From Pseudophaeobacter sp. EL27 (GTDB lineage: Bacteria; Pseudomonadota; Alphaproteobacteria; Rhodobacterales; Rhodobacteraceae): a stretch of 64,000 nucleotides of DNA. The stretch is taken from NCBI RefSeq assembly GCF_900313025.1, contig NZ_OMPQ01000014.1:3-64002 (forward strand). Reading direction: 5' to 3'. Positions 18,054 through 28,700 of this stretch are shown here, piece after piece; the first letter of the stretch is position 1; every line of letters starts with the position of its first letter. The translations under genes and the position numbers were made by a program. The notes under the pieces were generated by a model that had not been told where the DNA came from, did not search any database, and saw only the letters and a program-made list of their open reading frames with translations.

Positions 18054-19072
18054 AGGGCCGTTCGATCATTCTGGACCACATCCAAGGCCGCGAAGCCGCT
18101 GCCCTTATGGTGGATGGCAGGCTTGATGATTTCCTCATTGACGGCGATGCGCCGCTGCCAGGGACCATCTACCGCGCCCGTGCCGATCGTCCTGTCAAGG
18201 GGCAGGGTGGGATGTTTCTATCCACTCCTGACGGCCCAGCCTTTTTACGCCAGGTTAAGGGGCTTGCTCCGGGGCAGATGCTGCTGGTGCAGGTCACAGG
18301 CTATGCTGAACCCGGCAAGGCAATTCCTGTCACCCAGAAGCTGCTGTTCAAAAGCCGCTATGCCATCGCCACACCGGGAGCGCCTGGGCTCAATATCTCC
18401 CGCTCCATTCGTGATGAGGAGGAGCGCGACCGGCTACTGGAGATCGCGCATGGTGCTCTTGAAGGTGCGCGCTATGGCATGATCCTGCGCTCGGCCTGTG
18501 CGGGGGCGGATGCGGATGAGGTGGCCGAGGACATCGAAGCCATGGCGGATTTGGCTGCACAGGTGCTCGCCGATACAGAGGGGGAGATGGAGGTTCTGAC
18601 CGAAGGTGATACTCCTCACCTGCGGGCTTGGCGTGAGTGGTCAGAGCCCGCTGAGCTCTTCCGTGAAGGCGGTGATTTTGAACACCACGGCGTGCTGGAT
18701 GCGCTGGATGTTACGCTTAGTATCCGGGAACCGCTTTCGGGTGGTGCTCATCTGTTTATTGAACCCACCCGGGCGCTTGTGGCTGTGGATGTGAATACCG
18801 GCAGCGATACCTCACTGGCGGCGGGAACCAAGGCGAACATCGCCTGTGCAAAACACCTGCCCCGCGCCCTGCGCCTGCGTGGGCTTGCCGGTCAGATCGT
18901 GATTGATGTTGCTCCCATGCCAAAAAAGGATCGTAGCACCTTTGAGAGCGCGCTACGTGCAGCCCTGCGGGTGGATAGTGAAGAAACAACCATGGTGGGA
19001 TGGACCAACCTGGGCAATTTTGAGCTTCAGCGTAAACGGTCCCGTGTTGTGTTATCGGAACTGCTGACATGA
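18050..19072 (+). CDS. rng: ribonuclease E/G family protein (short form)
   Basis: This 340-residue protein contains the RNase E/G catalytic region: [18 protein letters not shown] with the metal-binding Asp, then [28 protein letters not shown]. It is much shorter than E. coli RNase G and has no clear S1 domain motif, as is usual for the copy in infA-maf-yacG clusters of Rhodobacteraceae. It overlaps maf and yacG by four bases each, forming a tight operon. Confidence 0.88.
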   Translation: MKGRSIILDHIQGREAAALMVDGRLDDFLIDGDAPLPGTIYRARADRPVKGQGGMFLSTPDGPAFLRQVKGLAPGQMLLVQVTGYAEPGKAIPVTQKLLFKSRYAIATPGAPGLNISRSIRDEEERDRLLEIAHGALEGARYGMILRSACAGADADEVAEDIEAMADLAAQVLADTEGEMEVLTEGDTPHLRAWREWSEPAELFREGGDFEHHGVLDALDVTLSIREPLSGGAHLFIEPTRALVAVDVNTGSDTSLAAGTKANIACAKHLPRALRLRGLAGQIVIDVAPMPKKDRSTFESALRAALRVDSEETTMVGWTNLGNFELQRKRSRVVLSELLT

Positions 19073-19272
19073 GCTGCCCGATCTGTGGGTCGGAGACCCA
19101 GCAGGCCCATCGCCCATTTTGTTCCAAACGCTGCGCAGATTTAGATTTGGTCAACTGGCTGAATGGCAGCTATGCGGTTCCGAGCAATGACCCAGAAGAC
19201 ATTGAAAACGCATTGAAAGAAATGGAAAAAGTGGAGAGTGGGCCTGTTGGAAAGCTTCCAACCCAGCATTAG
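19069..19272 (+). CDS. yacG: DNA gyrase inhibitor YacG
   Basis: YacG is a small zinc-ribbon protein that binds GyrB. The 67 residues contain CPICG (residues 3-7) and the second pair FCSKRCADLDLVNWLNGSYAVP, which is the family signature. It is the last protein gene before tRNA-Phe, the integration target. Confidence 0.93.
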   Translation: MSCPICGSETQQAHRPFCSKRCADLDLVNWLNGSYAVPSNDPEDIENALKEMEKVESGPVGKLPTQH

Positions 19273-19354
19273 TGCTTTTCTTTTAAAAACCCTCTGGACA
19301 CCACCGCATGGACGTCATAGAAGGCCCCCACCCAAGGTGAACAACCTTTCCCGT

Positions 19355-19429
19355 GCCCGGGTAGCTCAGGGGTAGAGCAGTGGATTGAAAATCCTCGTGT
19401 CGGTGGTTCGATTCCGCCCCCGGGCACCA
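19355..19429 (+). tRNA. tRNA-Phe (GAA), integration target
   Basis: This is a complete cloverleaf. Acceptor GCCCGGG (19355-19361) pairs with CCCGGGC (19419-19425), then discriminator A and encoded CCA. The anticodon GAA is at 19387-19389, and the T loop reads TTCGATT. The anticodon stem has one T-T mismatch (GTGGA/TCCTC). Its last 45 bases serve as the attachment site for three tandem elements. The integration regenerates the tRNA, so it stays functional. Confidence 0.96.
19385..19429 (+). repeat. attachment site att1 (3' end of tRNA-Phe)
   Basis: These 45 bases, from the anticodon loop to CCA, are repeated exactly at 35603-35647 and with one change at 61425-61469. They mark the left end of element 1. 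The identity segment covers the anticodon loop, T arm and acceptor, the usual crossover region for tyrosine integrases. Confidence 0.92.
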
Positions 19430-19460
19430 TTTAACATCCTGATATATTTGTATTTTTTGC

Positions 19461-20573
19461 TCATGATTGATCCTCGTTTCGGTCAGGTTTGACGCTTTTC
19501 TGCGAAGGTTTGACAATCTTCGCGCGCTTTTCGTTTTCTTTTTCCAGCGTCGCTATGGTTTCGCGGTTCTTTTCGGCAAGGTTGGCCGAGCGGGAATAGT
19601 GCCGCGCCATGGAAGGTGTCTTCTGTCCTAGAAGGTCGGCGATGCGGCGTTCATCGAGCCCTGCTTCGCGCAAAGTCGTGGCGACGGTGTGCCGCAAGCC
19701 CTTGAGGGTCAGGCCTTTTTCAATAAGGCCTTCATTCTCAAGGGCGGTTTTGAAGCGGTGCCAAACGGTCGAAAAGCCGTTGTATGTCCATGCCTCACCG
19801 CGCGAATTGGAAAGCACAGTCTCGGCGTCGTGGTTAGGCATGCGGTTAAGCGCGGCCTGAAGGGTCGGGCTGACCGGAATCGCAACCTCTTCGCCTGTCT
19901 TGCCGCGTACGCCCCAGATCGTGCCGCCGTCGACCTGATCATTCCGCAATCTTAGGGCGTCGGACGGGTCGAGGCCGGTGTTCATCATCAGGGCAAGGGC
20001 CACGCGCACATGAGGCTTGGCCTTGCCCAAGACGGTGTCCCGTTCTTCGATGGTCCAAGGGCGGTTGGCATATGCGCGGTCGCGCGGGCGTCTCTTGGGA
20101 ATGACGTCTTTGGCGAAGTTGGCGGAGATGAGCCCCTGCGGGATATTGTAGCGAAACACCTCGCTGAGAAGCGTGCGGACCATATTTGCCCGCCGCCAAC
20201 CAATCTTCTTTGCGGCCTTGTCATGGATACCCGCGATTAGCGGTGTGTCGATAACGTGGATCGGCGTATCGCGGATCGGCTCAAGGAAATCGGCACATTT
20301 GCGGTAGTCGCGCCGGGTGGCTTCGGCGAGGTTTTGGAAGTGCTCGGTCTCAAAGTAGGACTGGATCAGCCCCCCAAGTGTTCCGGCCTTCGGTGCCTTC
20401 GCCCGCTGCGCCTCGGCGATCGCGCGGATCGTCTCGCATTCGGCAAAGAACTCGGCGGAACCAATAGGCGCGTGGGTCAGGTCAACCTTGTGGCCGGTCT
20501 CGCGGTGATAACATCGCTGCTTGCCGTGCCGGTCCTTGAAAATCTTGAACCCTTTGACCCGCACCTGTGTCAT
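19461..20573 (-). CDS. tyrosine site-specific integrase of element 1
   Basis: This 370-residue tyrosine recombinase has a core-binding helical domain (about residues 60-160) and a catalytic domain. The latter contains MNTGLDPSDALRLR with the first Arg, LKGLRHTVATTL with His/Arg, and a C-terminal MARHYSRSA with the nucleophile Tyr. It points toward tRNA-Phe and begins 32 bases after att1, as expected for the enzyme that integrated this element. ATG 20573 overlaps the upstream gene's stop (TGATG), so it is preferred over TTG 20576. Confidence 0.93.
   Translation of the reverse strand: MTQVRVKGFKIFKDRHGKQRCYHRETGHKVDLTHAPIGSAEFFAECETIRAIAEAQRAKAPKAGTLGGLIQSYFETEHFQNLAEATRRDYRKCADFLEPIRDTPIHVIDTPLIAGIHDKAAKKIGWRRANMVRTLLSEVFRYNIPQGLISANFAKDVIPKRRPRDRAYANRPWTIEERDTVLGKAKPHVRVALALMMNTGLDPSDALRLRNDQVDGGTIWGVRGKTGEEVAIPVSPTLQAALNRMPNHDAETVLSNSRGEAWTYNGFSTVWHRFKTALENEGLIEKGLTLKGLRHTVATTLREAGLDERRIADLLGQKTPSMARHYSRSANLAEKNRETIATLEKENEKRAKIVKPSQKSVKPDRNEDQS
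19486..19515. repeat. GGTTTGAC repeats near the left end of element 1
   Basis: GGTTTGAC occurs at 19486-19493 and GGTTTGACA at 19507-19515, within the last codons of the integrase. The same word occurs twice at the other end of the element (35508-35516 and 35549-35557). The paired placement at both ends suggests arm-type binding sites for the integrase. This is inference. Confidence 0.4.
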
Positions 20574-20809
20574 CAAAGGCGGTCCAGAATGGTGTCGCGG
20601 GTATCGGTCACAGCCCCAGACTTCACATCATCAATCCAGAGATCGAGGTCACGGCGATCCCAAAGCAGCGTGCCTTGCTTCAACTCAACGGGGCGCACGG
20701 GACAAGCCGCCTTGAAGTGCTTCACCGGCAACCCGGCATAACTCGCGGCTTCGGACTGCTTCAGCATGCGCTTGTCGATCACGCTGATATTGAGATTGGT
20801 CGTCGCCAT
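20573..20809 (-). CDS. small excisionase/helix-turn-helix-like protein
   Basis: This 78-residue protein contains MLKQSEAASYAGLPVKHFKAACPV followed by LWDRRDLDLWIDDVKSG. That is the layout of MerR/excisionase-type helix-turn-helix proteins, with a winged-helix start and a W-x-x-x-DLDxWID end. It is translationally coupled to the integrase (overlapping stop and start). It probably acts as directionality factor. Confidence 0.7.
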   Translation of the reverse strand: MATTNLNISVIDKRMLKQSEAASYAGLPVKHFKAACPVRPVELKQGTLLWDRRDLDLWIDDVKSGAVTDTRDTILDRL

Positions 20810-20824
20810 AACCGGACACCCCCG

Positions 20825-21031
20825 TCAATTCGCCATCGAACTCTCGGCCCTTTTGACCTTGGTCGCGTTCTTCTGAAACCGCTCCCAGCCGCTCATCGTC
20901 AGCATCTTGGTCTTCGATGAGATCTCCACGAACTCTAGCTTCCCGGTGTTCATGAGCGCGCGAATTTGCGCAGGACTGAGCCCAACGATCTCGCTGAGCT
21001 GTTTGGGAGAGAGAAGACGTTCCTGGGTCAA
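20825..21031 (-). CDS. small DNA-binding protein, second excisionase-like gene
   Basis: This 68-residue protein reads LLSPKQLSEIVGLSPAQIRALMNTGKLEFVEISSKTKMLTMSGWERFQ, a helix-turn-helix of the excisionase/MerR type. It lies 15 bases upstream of the other small HTH gene and the integrase, so the three form one operon. It faces away from the XRE repressor gene across a 138-bp region that probably contains both promoters. Confidence 0.65.
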   Translation of the reverse strand: MTQERLLSPKQLSEIVGLSPAQIRALMNTGKLEFVEISSKTKMLTMSGWERFQKNATKVKRAESSMAN

Positions 21032-21169
21032 TTTCGGCCTCCATCGCTGGATATGAATAGAATCGCTTGTTCTGCACCTTATGACATGCTCAGATGATTT
21101 AAGGGCAAGAAATACGTCATTTCGTGCAGTTTCGCTCGTTATGGCGATTTCGTCAATAGGGAACCTTGC
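21032..21169. promoter_or_regulatory. divergent control region between excision operon and repressor
   Basis: These 138 bases separate the leftward HTH-HTH-integrase operon from the rightward XRE-type repressor gene. The region holds related ATTTCGT words at 21118-21124 and 21146-21152 that might be operator half-sites. The arrangement resembles a phage lysogeny switch. No firm promoter is claimed. Confidence 0.35.
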
Positions 21170-21592
21170 ATGCGGCAGGACGCAAAATCAGTTTTCATTG
21201 CTATGGGCGCGCGCCTTGCTATCGCGCGCAACGAAGTCGGCCTGACGCAAACAGCAATGGCGGAGGCGATTGGCGTCTCACATCGCGCCTATCACAGCTA
21301 CGAAAAGGGCCAACGGGGTCTTCCTGTGGAGGCGCTTGTCGCGATGTCAGACCGGTTTGAAGTAGATGCTGCGTGGATATTGCTCGGAACGCAGACAGTC
21401 CGTGCATCTCATGACTTTGAAGCCTTGAAACAGATTGAGACCTCGCTCGATCAGCACCTCAACGAAGAAAACATAAAGATCAAAAGTGAGAAGCGCGGGG
21501 CCATCGTCGCGCGCTGGTATCAGTCACATCTCGAGGGGCGGGAAGTCAGAGATGATGACGTTCACACTTGGATCGAACTGGTAAGGGATTAA
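21170..21592 (+). CDS. XRE-family repressor
   Basis: This 140-residue protein has an N-terminal XRE helix-turn-helix (LAIARNEVGLTQTAMAEAIGVSHRAYHSYEKGQRGLPVEALV, residues 12-53) and a C-terminal region without an S24 protease motif. It lies opposite the excision operon and is a probable regulator of it. The downstream membrane protein follows after four bases. Confidence 0.85.
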   Translation: MRQDAKSVFIAMGARLAIARNEVGLTQTAMAEAIGVSHRAYHSYEKGQRGLPVEALVAMSDRFEVDAAWILLGTQTVRASHDFEALKQIETSLDQHLNEENIKIKSEKRGAIVARWYQSHLEGREVRDDDVHTWIELVRD

Positions 21593-21596
21593 GCCG

Positions 21597-21893
21597 ATGC
21601 AAAAGCCAAGCGACAACTGGAAGAAACTTCGGCGCGCAACACTGGAGCGTGCACGCCGCAACGCAGTCGAGCCGTTGGAACCGCTCAATACGGTACTCTT
21701 GGTTGCCAGCGCACTCTATTTGATCGGTTTCCTAAGGCTGAGTTTCGGGGGGCAGCCTCATGATTTTACGTTGATATCCGGCGCGGCCATCTTTGCGGTA
21801 GCACTATCTGGAATTCTGGTGCCCATTCTTTCGGGTTCCGTCATCACGTTGCGGCTTGCAGACCGTCAGCTCAAAAAATTGATTGAAGAATGA
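21597..21893 (+). CDS. small membrane protein of unknown function
   Basis: This 98-residue protein has two hydrophobic segments: TVLLVASALYLIGFLRL near residue 33 and AAIFAVALSGILVPILSGSVITL near residue 60. Basic residues dominate the N-terminus. It follows the repressor after four bases and precedes hsdM by 116 bases. No family is recognised. Confidence 0.6.
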   Translation: MQKPSDNWKKLRRATLERARRNAVEPLEPLNTVLLVASALYLIGFLRLSFGGQPHDFTLISGAAIFAVALSGILVPILSGSVITLRLADRQLKKLIEE

Positions 21894-22009
21894 CACGATG
21901 CATTAAAGCCCCTCGCATTGATACCTCTGCGGCCTGTCCTGCGGCGTACGCCAGCGTAATTTGTACATTTGCACGCTCTGAGCGCGCGCCAACTTAGGAA
22001 TACCAGTAG

Positions 22010-24475
22010 ATGCCACTGACACTCGCCCAATTGGAGCGTCACCTTTTTAGCGCTGCAGACATCCTTCGCGGCAAGATGGATGCCTCGGAATTCAAAGAGT
22101 ACATTTTCGGGATGCTCTTCCTGAAGCGCTGTTCGGACGTGTTCGAACAGGCCCGCTTAGAGGTGGTGCAAAAACGTATCGCGAGCGGTGTGGCCCCGGA
22201 GCAGGCCGCCGAAGAAGCGGAGAACAAGGTTTGGTACGGGCGCAGCGGCACGTTCTGGGTTCCGCCGCAATCGCGCTTTGGTCACCTGGTTGACGAAGCG
22301 CACGAGAACATCGGCGACAAGCTCAACAAAGCCCTGGGCGGCGTTGAATCCGAAAACATTGCGCTCGAAGGTGTCCTCGACCACATCGATTTCACCCGCA
22401 AAGTGGGCCAAAGCAAGATCAGCGACCAGAAGCTGCGCCAACTCATCAATCACTTCGGTGAAATCCGGCTTCGCAACGAAGATTTTGAATTTCCTGACCT
22501 TCTGGGCGCAGCATACGAATACCTGATTGGTGAGTTCGCGGACTCTGCCGGCAAAAAAGGCGGCGAGTTCTATACCCCGCGTTCGGTCGTCCGGATGATG
22601 GTCAGGTTGCTGAAGCCAACGCTCGAACATGATATCTACGATCCCTGCTGCGGGTCCGGCGGTATGCTCATCGCGGCCAAGGATTACATCGACGAACATG
22701 GCCAGGACGGGCGCAGGGCTAACCTTTTCGGTCAGGAAGCTGCTGGCACCGTTTGGTCCATCGCGAAGATGAACATGCTGCTCCATGGCATCAACAGCGC
22801 GGACCTGCGGAACGAGGACACCTTGGGCGAACCGCAACACGTCGAGGATGGCGAACTGCGCCGCTTTGATCGGATCCTCACGAATCCGCCGTTCTCGATC
22901 AACTGGGGTTCCAAGGACAAGGATCGCTCTGGCGAATACACGTGGCAGCCCAAGTTCCGGGAACGCTTCTTCCATGAGGTGCCGCTTGGCTCCAAGAAGG
23001 CTGACCTCATGTTCCTGCAGCACATGCTGGCCGTCAGCCGAGACGGCGGCATGATCGCGACGGTGATGCCGCACGGCGTTCTGTTCCGGGGCGGAGACGA
23101 AGGTAAAATCCGTCAGAAAATCATCGAGAGCGATCAGGTTGAGGCGGTCATCGGCCTCGGCCCGCAGCTCTTCTACGGCACCGGCATTCCGGCTTGCGTG
23201 ATCGTCCTGCGCCAGCGGGTGCACCATGGCGCGAACCTGGTCTCGGGCAAGCCAGCCGAACGGCAGGGCAAGGTGCTCTTCATCAACGCCGACCGCGAAT
23301 ATTTCGAAGGGCGCGCGCAGAACCACCTGCTGCCGGAGCACATCGAAAAGATCGTCACTACGTTCGAGGAATACCGCGCAATCCCCGGTTTCTCGGCCAT
23401 CGTCGACATCGACACGCTGCGCGAGAATGACTTCAACCTCAACATCCGCCGCTATGCCGACAACGCCCCGCCGCCCGAGCCGCATGACGTGCGCGCGCAC
23501 CTTGTCGGCGGAATCCCGAAATCAGAGGTTGAGGCCAAGGCGGACCTGTTCCAATCCCACGGGCTGGACCCGATGGACCTGCTGACGCCGCGCGATGAAA
23601 ACTATCTCGACTTCGCCGCAAGCCTGACCGCCAAGTCAGACCTCAAACCGGCCATCGAAACCAATGCGGGCCTCGTCGCCCGCGAAGCGCAGATCAAGGA
23701 CAGCTTCAACGCGTGGTGGGGCGCGCATCAGGACAGCATCAAATCCCTCGCCGGGGCCGAAGACCCCGCCGCGCTCATCACGCTGCGCGATGAACTGCTC
23801 TCCAGCTTTTCCGAAACGCTCGAAAGCCTTGCCATGCTCGACCCGTTTACCGTGCGGGGCATCATCGCGCAGTTCTGGAACCAGTCGCGGTTTGACTTCC
23901 TGACCCTCATGGCGCGCGACACCAAGGGCGTGGTCGATGCCTGGCGCACCTCTATCGTCACGGCGCTGGAGGATAAGGGGAACAAGGAAAACCCGCTGGA
24001 TCACAAGCTGGTCGCTTTCCTGATGGGCGACTTCGTGCGCGAGATTGCCGAGCTTGAGGCGCGCAAGGCGGAACTGGATGCACAGATCAAGGCGGCGACG
24101 GCCAAGCCCGAAGAGGACGAGGAAGAAGAGGACGAGGACGAACCGGTGGATGAGGCGCAGATCAAGCGCTGGAAGAAGGAGCTGAGCGAGGTCAAGAAGA
24201 CGCTTAAGGCCAAGCAGGCGCAGTTCACGGATGAGATCAACGCAGGCGTTGACGGGCTGTCACCCGAGGAGGCGGCGGAGCTGCTGCTGAAAATCCTGCA
24301 TGATGACATGCAGAAGATCCTGACCCGCTACATCGCAGCGCAGCGCGGCCAGATCGTGGCGGCGTTCGAGAACTGGTGGGACAAGTATCGCGTAACCCTG
24401 ACCAAGATCGAGGGCGCACGGGCCGAGGCGACAGACAAGCTGGCCGGGTTTTTGAAGGGGTTGGGCTATGTCTGA
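22010..24475 (+). CDS. hsdM: type I restriction-modification methyltransferase subunit
   Basis: HsdM methylates adenine in the HsdS-defined target and is part of the M2S methylase and R2M2S nuclease. The 821 residues include the N-terminal HsdM helical bundle, the SAM-binding DPCCGSGG (residues 211-218), and the catalytic NPPF (292-295). A long C-terminal extension carries an acidic run ([12 protein letters not shown]) and a coiled coil, so it is longer than the classical 500-residue enzyme. It overlaps hsdS by eight bases. Confidence 0.95.
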   Translation: MPLTLAQLERHLFSAADILRGKMDASEFKEYIFGMLFLKRCSDVFEQARLEVVQKRIASGVAPEQAAEEAENKVWYGRSGTFWVPPQSRFGHLVDEAHENIGDKLNKALGGVESENIALEGVLDHIDFTRKVGQSKISDQKLRQLINHFGEIRLRNEDFEFPDLLGAAYEYLIGEFADSAGKKGGEFYTPRSVVRMMVRLLKPTLEHDIYDPCCGSGGMLIAAKDYIDEHGQDGRRANLFGQEAAGTVWSIAKMNMLLHGINSADLRNEDTLGEPQHVEDGELRRFDRILTNPPFSINWGSKDKDRSGEYTWQPKFRERFFHEVPLGSKKADLMFLQHMLAVSRDGGMIATVMPHGVLFRGGDEGKIRQKIIESDQVEAVIGLGPQLFYGTGIPACVIVLRQRVHHGANLVSGKPAERQGKVLFINADREYFEGRAQNHLLPEHIEKIVTTFEEYRAIPGFSAIVDIDTLRENDFNLNIRRYADNAPPPEPHDVRAHLVGGIPKSEVEAKADLFQSHGLDPMDLLTPRDENYLDFAASLTAKSDLKPAIETNAGLVAREAQIKDSFNAWWGAHQDSIKSLAGAEDPAALITLRDELLSSFSETLESLAMLDPFTVRGIIAQFWNQSRFDFLTLMARDTKGVVDAWRTSIVTALEDKGNKENPLDHKLVAFLMGDFVREIAELEARKAELDAQIKAATAKPEEDEEEEDEDEPVDEAQIKRWKKELSEVKKTLKAKQAQFTDEINAGVDGLSPEEAAELLLKILHDDMQKILTRYIAAQRGQIVAAFENWWDKYRVTLTKIEGARAEATDKLAGFLKGLGYV

Positions 24476-25799
24476 GCCACTTACAGAATACGCGGACTTC
24501 CTTAGCAAAACACCGGCTCATTGGCCGAAGAAAAAGATTCGTGATGTTGGCACTGTTGTCAGTGGCGGAACGCCTTCTCGGGATGCGCCATCACTTTGGA
24601 ATGGAAGCATACCATGGGTCACGCCGGGCGAACTGACTTCGCTTGCCACGAAAGAAATCAGCGAAACGAGTGAGACGATTTCACAGGCCGGATTGGCAGG
24701 CAGTGGGGCCAACCTGCTACCGCCAAATTCTCTCTTAATCACATCCCGCGCTACATTGGGGGCGCGCGCTGTGAACACCGTACCAATGGCAACAAATCAG
24801 GGCTTCAAGTCCATTGTGCCATTCAATCTGCGCAACACTGATTTTCTCTACCACCTTGTCGAGAAGCTTAAACCCGAACTGATGCGCCGCGCTTCTGGAA
24901 CCACGTTTCTCGAAATATCTGGTTCTGAGTTCGGTGACATCGACCTTCCGCTTCCCGAAGTAGATGAGGCCACCAAAATCGCTGAGGTGCTGGATACGTT
25001 GGATGCGGCGATCCGGGGGACGGAGGCGGTGGTGGCGAAGCTGAAGGCGATGAAGCAGGGCTTGCTGCATGACCTTCTGACCCGCGGCATCGACGCCAAC
25101 GGAGACCTCCGCCCCCCACACGCCGAGGCCCCCCACCTCTACAAAGAAACCCCACTCGGCTGGCTCCCGAAGGAGTGGGATGCTGTGGAACTGGACAGCG
25201 TAGTCGAAAACCGGAGACCCGTCGTTTACGGCATTCTGATGCCCGGCCATCACTATGAAGGCGGTGTTCCAGTTGTAAAAGTCCGCGACATAATCGGCGG
25301 TCGGATTTTGTCCGAGCAACTGTTGCTGACCGATCCAAGAATTGACGTCGAGTACCGTAGATCGCGACTGAAAGGTGGCGATCTGCTGTTTAGCATTCGT
25401 GGGTCAGTCGGACGGATGGTGATTGTTCCTGATCATCTTGAGAATGCCAACATTACCCAGGATACGGCGCGGCTCAGCTTAAGGGGGCTCGACGCACGTT
25501 TTGTCGCAGCGTATCTCGAAACTGAGCAAGCAAAGCGATTTGTCGCTAACCACACCATTGGCGTTGCAGTACAAGGGATTAACCTTCGCGACGTTCGCAG
25601 AATACCGATTGCGAAGCCGACAAACGGTGAGGACAAGATTATTGCCGACCGGATAGCTGGACTTGATCGCAAGTTAAGCTTTGAAGTCGCTGAGCTTGAA
25701 AAACTCCGGCTCCAAAAATCCGGCCTGATGGACGACTTGCTCACCGGGCGGGTGCCCGTCACGCCGCTGCTCGACGGGGAGGCTGCACATGGGGCATGA
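24468..25799 (+). CDS. hsdS: type I restriction-modification specificity subunit
   Basis: HsdS recognises the bipartite DNA target. The 443 residues contain two target recognition domains, each followed by a conserved helix: about residues 15-205, ending [19 protein letters not shown], and about 230-435, ending [20 protein letters not shown]. The target sequence cannot be read from the protein. Overlaps with hsdM and hsdR show one operon. Confidence 0.93.
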   Translation: MSEPLTEYADFLSKTPAHWPKKKIRDVGTVVSGGTPSRDAPSLWNGSIPWVTPGELTSLATKEISETSETISQAGLAGSGANLLPPNSLLITSRATLGARAVNTVPMATNQGFKSIVPFNLRNTDFLYHLVEKLKPELMRRASGTTFLEISGSEFGDIDLPLPEVDEATKIAEVLDTLDAAIRGTEAVVAKLKAMKQGLLHDLLTRGIDANGDLRPPHAEAPHLYKETPLGWLPKEWDAVELDSVVENRRPVVYGILMPGHHYEGGVPVVKVRDIIGGRILSEQLLLTDPRIDVEYRRSRLKGGDLLFSIRGSVGRMVIVPDHLENANITQDTARLSLRGLDARFVAAYLETEQAKRFVANHTIGVAVQGINLRDVRRIPIAKPTNGEDKIIADRIAGLDRKLSFEVAELEKLRLQKSGLMDDLLTGRVPVTPLLDGEAAHGA

Positions 25800-28700
25800 G
25801 TTCGACGATGTGGAACAGCCCTTTATCGACCAATGTGTCGCCATGGGCTGGCAGGCGCAGACCGGCAATATGGACGACCCCGCCCTGACCGGGCGCAACA
25901 GCTTCAAACAGGTCATCGCCGAGGCCACGCTGCGCGAGCGCCTGCGCGCCATCAATCCCGGCCCCGATGGCAAACCATGGCTCGACGAGGCGCGCCTGTC
26001 CGAGGCTGTCAGCGCGCTCACCCGCCACGGCCAGCGCGGGCTGATGGAGGCCAATCAGGCGGTCACAGACCTGCTGCTCAAGGGCCTGACGGTCGAGGGC
26101 CTGCCCGGCTGGGACGGTGGGCGCGGCCAGACCATCCGCTACATCGCCTGGGACGATGTGGAGGCGAACAGCTTCACCGTTTCCAACCAGTTCCGCGTCG
26201 ATTGCCCGCCCGGCCATGACGTGGGCAAGGGCTTTATCATTCCCGATGTGGTGATGCTGGTGAACGGTATCCCCGTTGTGATGGTCGAGGCGAAAAGCCC
26301 CGGCATCCCGGAACCGCTGGCCGAGGCGGTCAAGCAACTGCGCCGCTATCACAACGCCCGCAAGGCCGCGCTGGAGGTGGACGAGAACGAAGGCGCGCCT
26401 GCGCTGTTTGCCTCGGTCCAGTTGCTGATCGCCACAAGCTTCGATCAGGCCCGCGTCGGCTGCATCGGTGCGGGGCTGGAGTATTACGGGCAGTGGAAGA
26501 CGGTCGTGGGGCCGGATGGCAAAGGCTCCGAGGATGAGGTGGCTGCGGCACTTGGCAAGACACGCCTGTCCGAGCAAGAACGCATGATCGCGGGCATGCT
26601 GCGCCCCGCGCATCTGCTGGATATCCTGCGGCACTACCTGCTGTTCATGAATGTGGGCGGCCAGACCATCAAAACCGTCTGCCGTTATCAGCAATACCGC
26701 GCCGTGAACCGCGCGCTGGAGCGCCTGCGGACCGGCAAGACGCGGTTGCAAGACGGCGAATATGACCGGCGCGGCGGCATCGTCTGGCACACGCAAGGCT
26801 CCGGCAAGAGCCTGACCATGGTCTTCATGATCCGCAAGATGCGGACGGATTTGGACCTGAGGAAGTTCAAGGTGATCATGGTCACCGACCGCAAGGACCT
26901 GCAACGGCAACTGTCTGAAACGGCGACGATGTCCGGTGATGTGGTGGAACTGGCGACAAGCAACAGTTCCTTGAAGCGGCTGGCCCGCCGGAAGGGTCCG
27001 GGGTTGGTCTTTGCCACGATCCAGAAATACCGCACCGACGAGGATGTGGCCGAGGTCACGAAGGGCCCGGCCTTTGATGTGCTGAACGAAGATGACACGA
27101 TCCTGGTCGTTGTGGATGAAGCGCACCGTACGCAGGCGGGCGATCTGCATGCCAATTTGCTGGCAGCGCTGCCGAACTGCGCGCGGATCGGTTTTACCGG
27201 CACGCCGATCATCATGGGGGAGAAGAAGCGTTCGACCGAGATTTTTGGCGATTTCATCGACCAGTATACGATCAAGGAAGCCGAGGCCGATGGGGCAACT
27301 GTGCCGGTGCTCTACGAGGGTCGCACCGCTGAGGGTGCGGTGAAGGACGGGGCCACCCTGGACGGCCTGTTCGAGGATATGTTTCGCGGCCGTTCGGATG
27401 AGGAACTGGAAGCGATCCGCAAGAAATACGCGACCAAGGGCAACATCCTGGAGGCCAAGGAACTGATCGGGGAAAAGGCCCGCGACATGCTGCAGCACTA
27501 CGTGACCAATCTTTTGCCGAACGGGTACAAGGCGCAGGTCGTGGCCTACAGCCGCACAGCGGTCGTCCGGTATTATGCGGCTTTTTTGGAGGCACGTGAT
27601 GAGCTTTTGGCCGAAGCGGCGGCTCTGCCTGATCGTGACAAGTCGTTGGACGATGAAGAGCTTTGCATCAGACCCGCAAAGCTGCAGGCGTTGGTCCAGG
27701 CTTGGCGATACCGCGATACGCTGGAGAAGATCGAGTTTGCGGCGATTATGTCCGGTGGCAACAATGATGATGCCAGCTGGAAGCAGTGGACCGAAGGATC
27801 AGCGCAGGAAATGCGGATCAAACGGTTCAAGAAACCTCTGTTTCACAAGGACCCTACCAAGTCGGACCCCCTCGCGTTTCTGATCGTGAAATCAATGCTT
27901 TTGACGGGCTTCGATGCGCCCATCGAAGGCGTGATGTACCTTGACCGATCGATCCGTGAAGCCGAGCTGTTGCAGGCCATTGCCCGTGTAAATCGAACCG
28001 GTTTTGGCAAGACCTGCGGGATCGTCGTGGACTATTTCGGCGTTGCGCATCACCTGAAGTCGGCCCTTTCCGCCTATTCGGATGAAGACATCGACGGAGC
28101 GCTGGTCAGTCTCACCGACCAAATTCCCATTCTGCGAGATCGGCACATTCGGGTCGTCGACATTTTCCGGCGGGAGGGCCTAGATGACTTGTCTGACGAT
28201 GAGAAATGCCTTCAGGTTTTGGCCACCGAAAAGGTTAGGGCTGAGTTCACGGTGAAGCTGAAGGACTTCCTCAAATCCTTGGAAATCGTGCTTCCAAGAC
28301 CCGAGGGTCTGCCATTTGTGAAGGATGCAAAGCGCCTTGCCTATATCCAGGCGCGCGCGCGGAACAGGTTCCGCGATGTCGCCGTCATAGGTTCAGATGT
28401 GGGTGCTAAGGTCCGAAAGCTGATTGATGACCATGTGATCTCGTTGGGTATCGATCCCAAGATACCTCCCGTTCAACTTACGGATGCCGAGTTTGAAGAC
28501 CAGGTTGGGCAAGCAAGCGGTGCGCGCGCCAAAGCTTCGGAGATGGAACACGCGATCCGTTCACATATCCGCAAGAAGCTCGAAACTGACCCTGTTCGGT
28601 TCAAGAAGATGTCCGAGCGCCTTAATCAGATTTTAGATGGCTTTGGCCATCAGTGGGATGAAATCATCGAGCAGCTTCAAGCGATTATTGATGAGCTCCG

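Noticed and set aside
22157-23500. 447-residue frame opposite hsdM
   Set aside because: A long antisense frame typical of GC-rich genes; hsdM motifs on the plus strand are unambiguous.
24001-24309. Serine-rich 102-residue frame opposite hsdM
   Set aside because: It is the antisense of the acidic GAG/GAC run in hsdM. Composition explains it.
25759-27498. 579-residue frame opposite hsdR
   Set aside because: Antisense shadow of the conserved helicase gene, without any family pattern.
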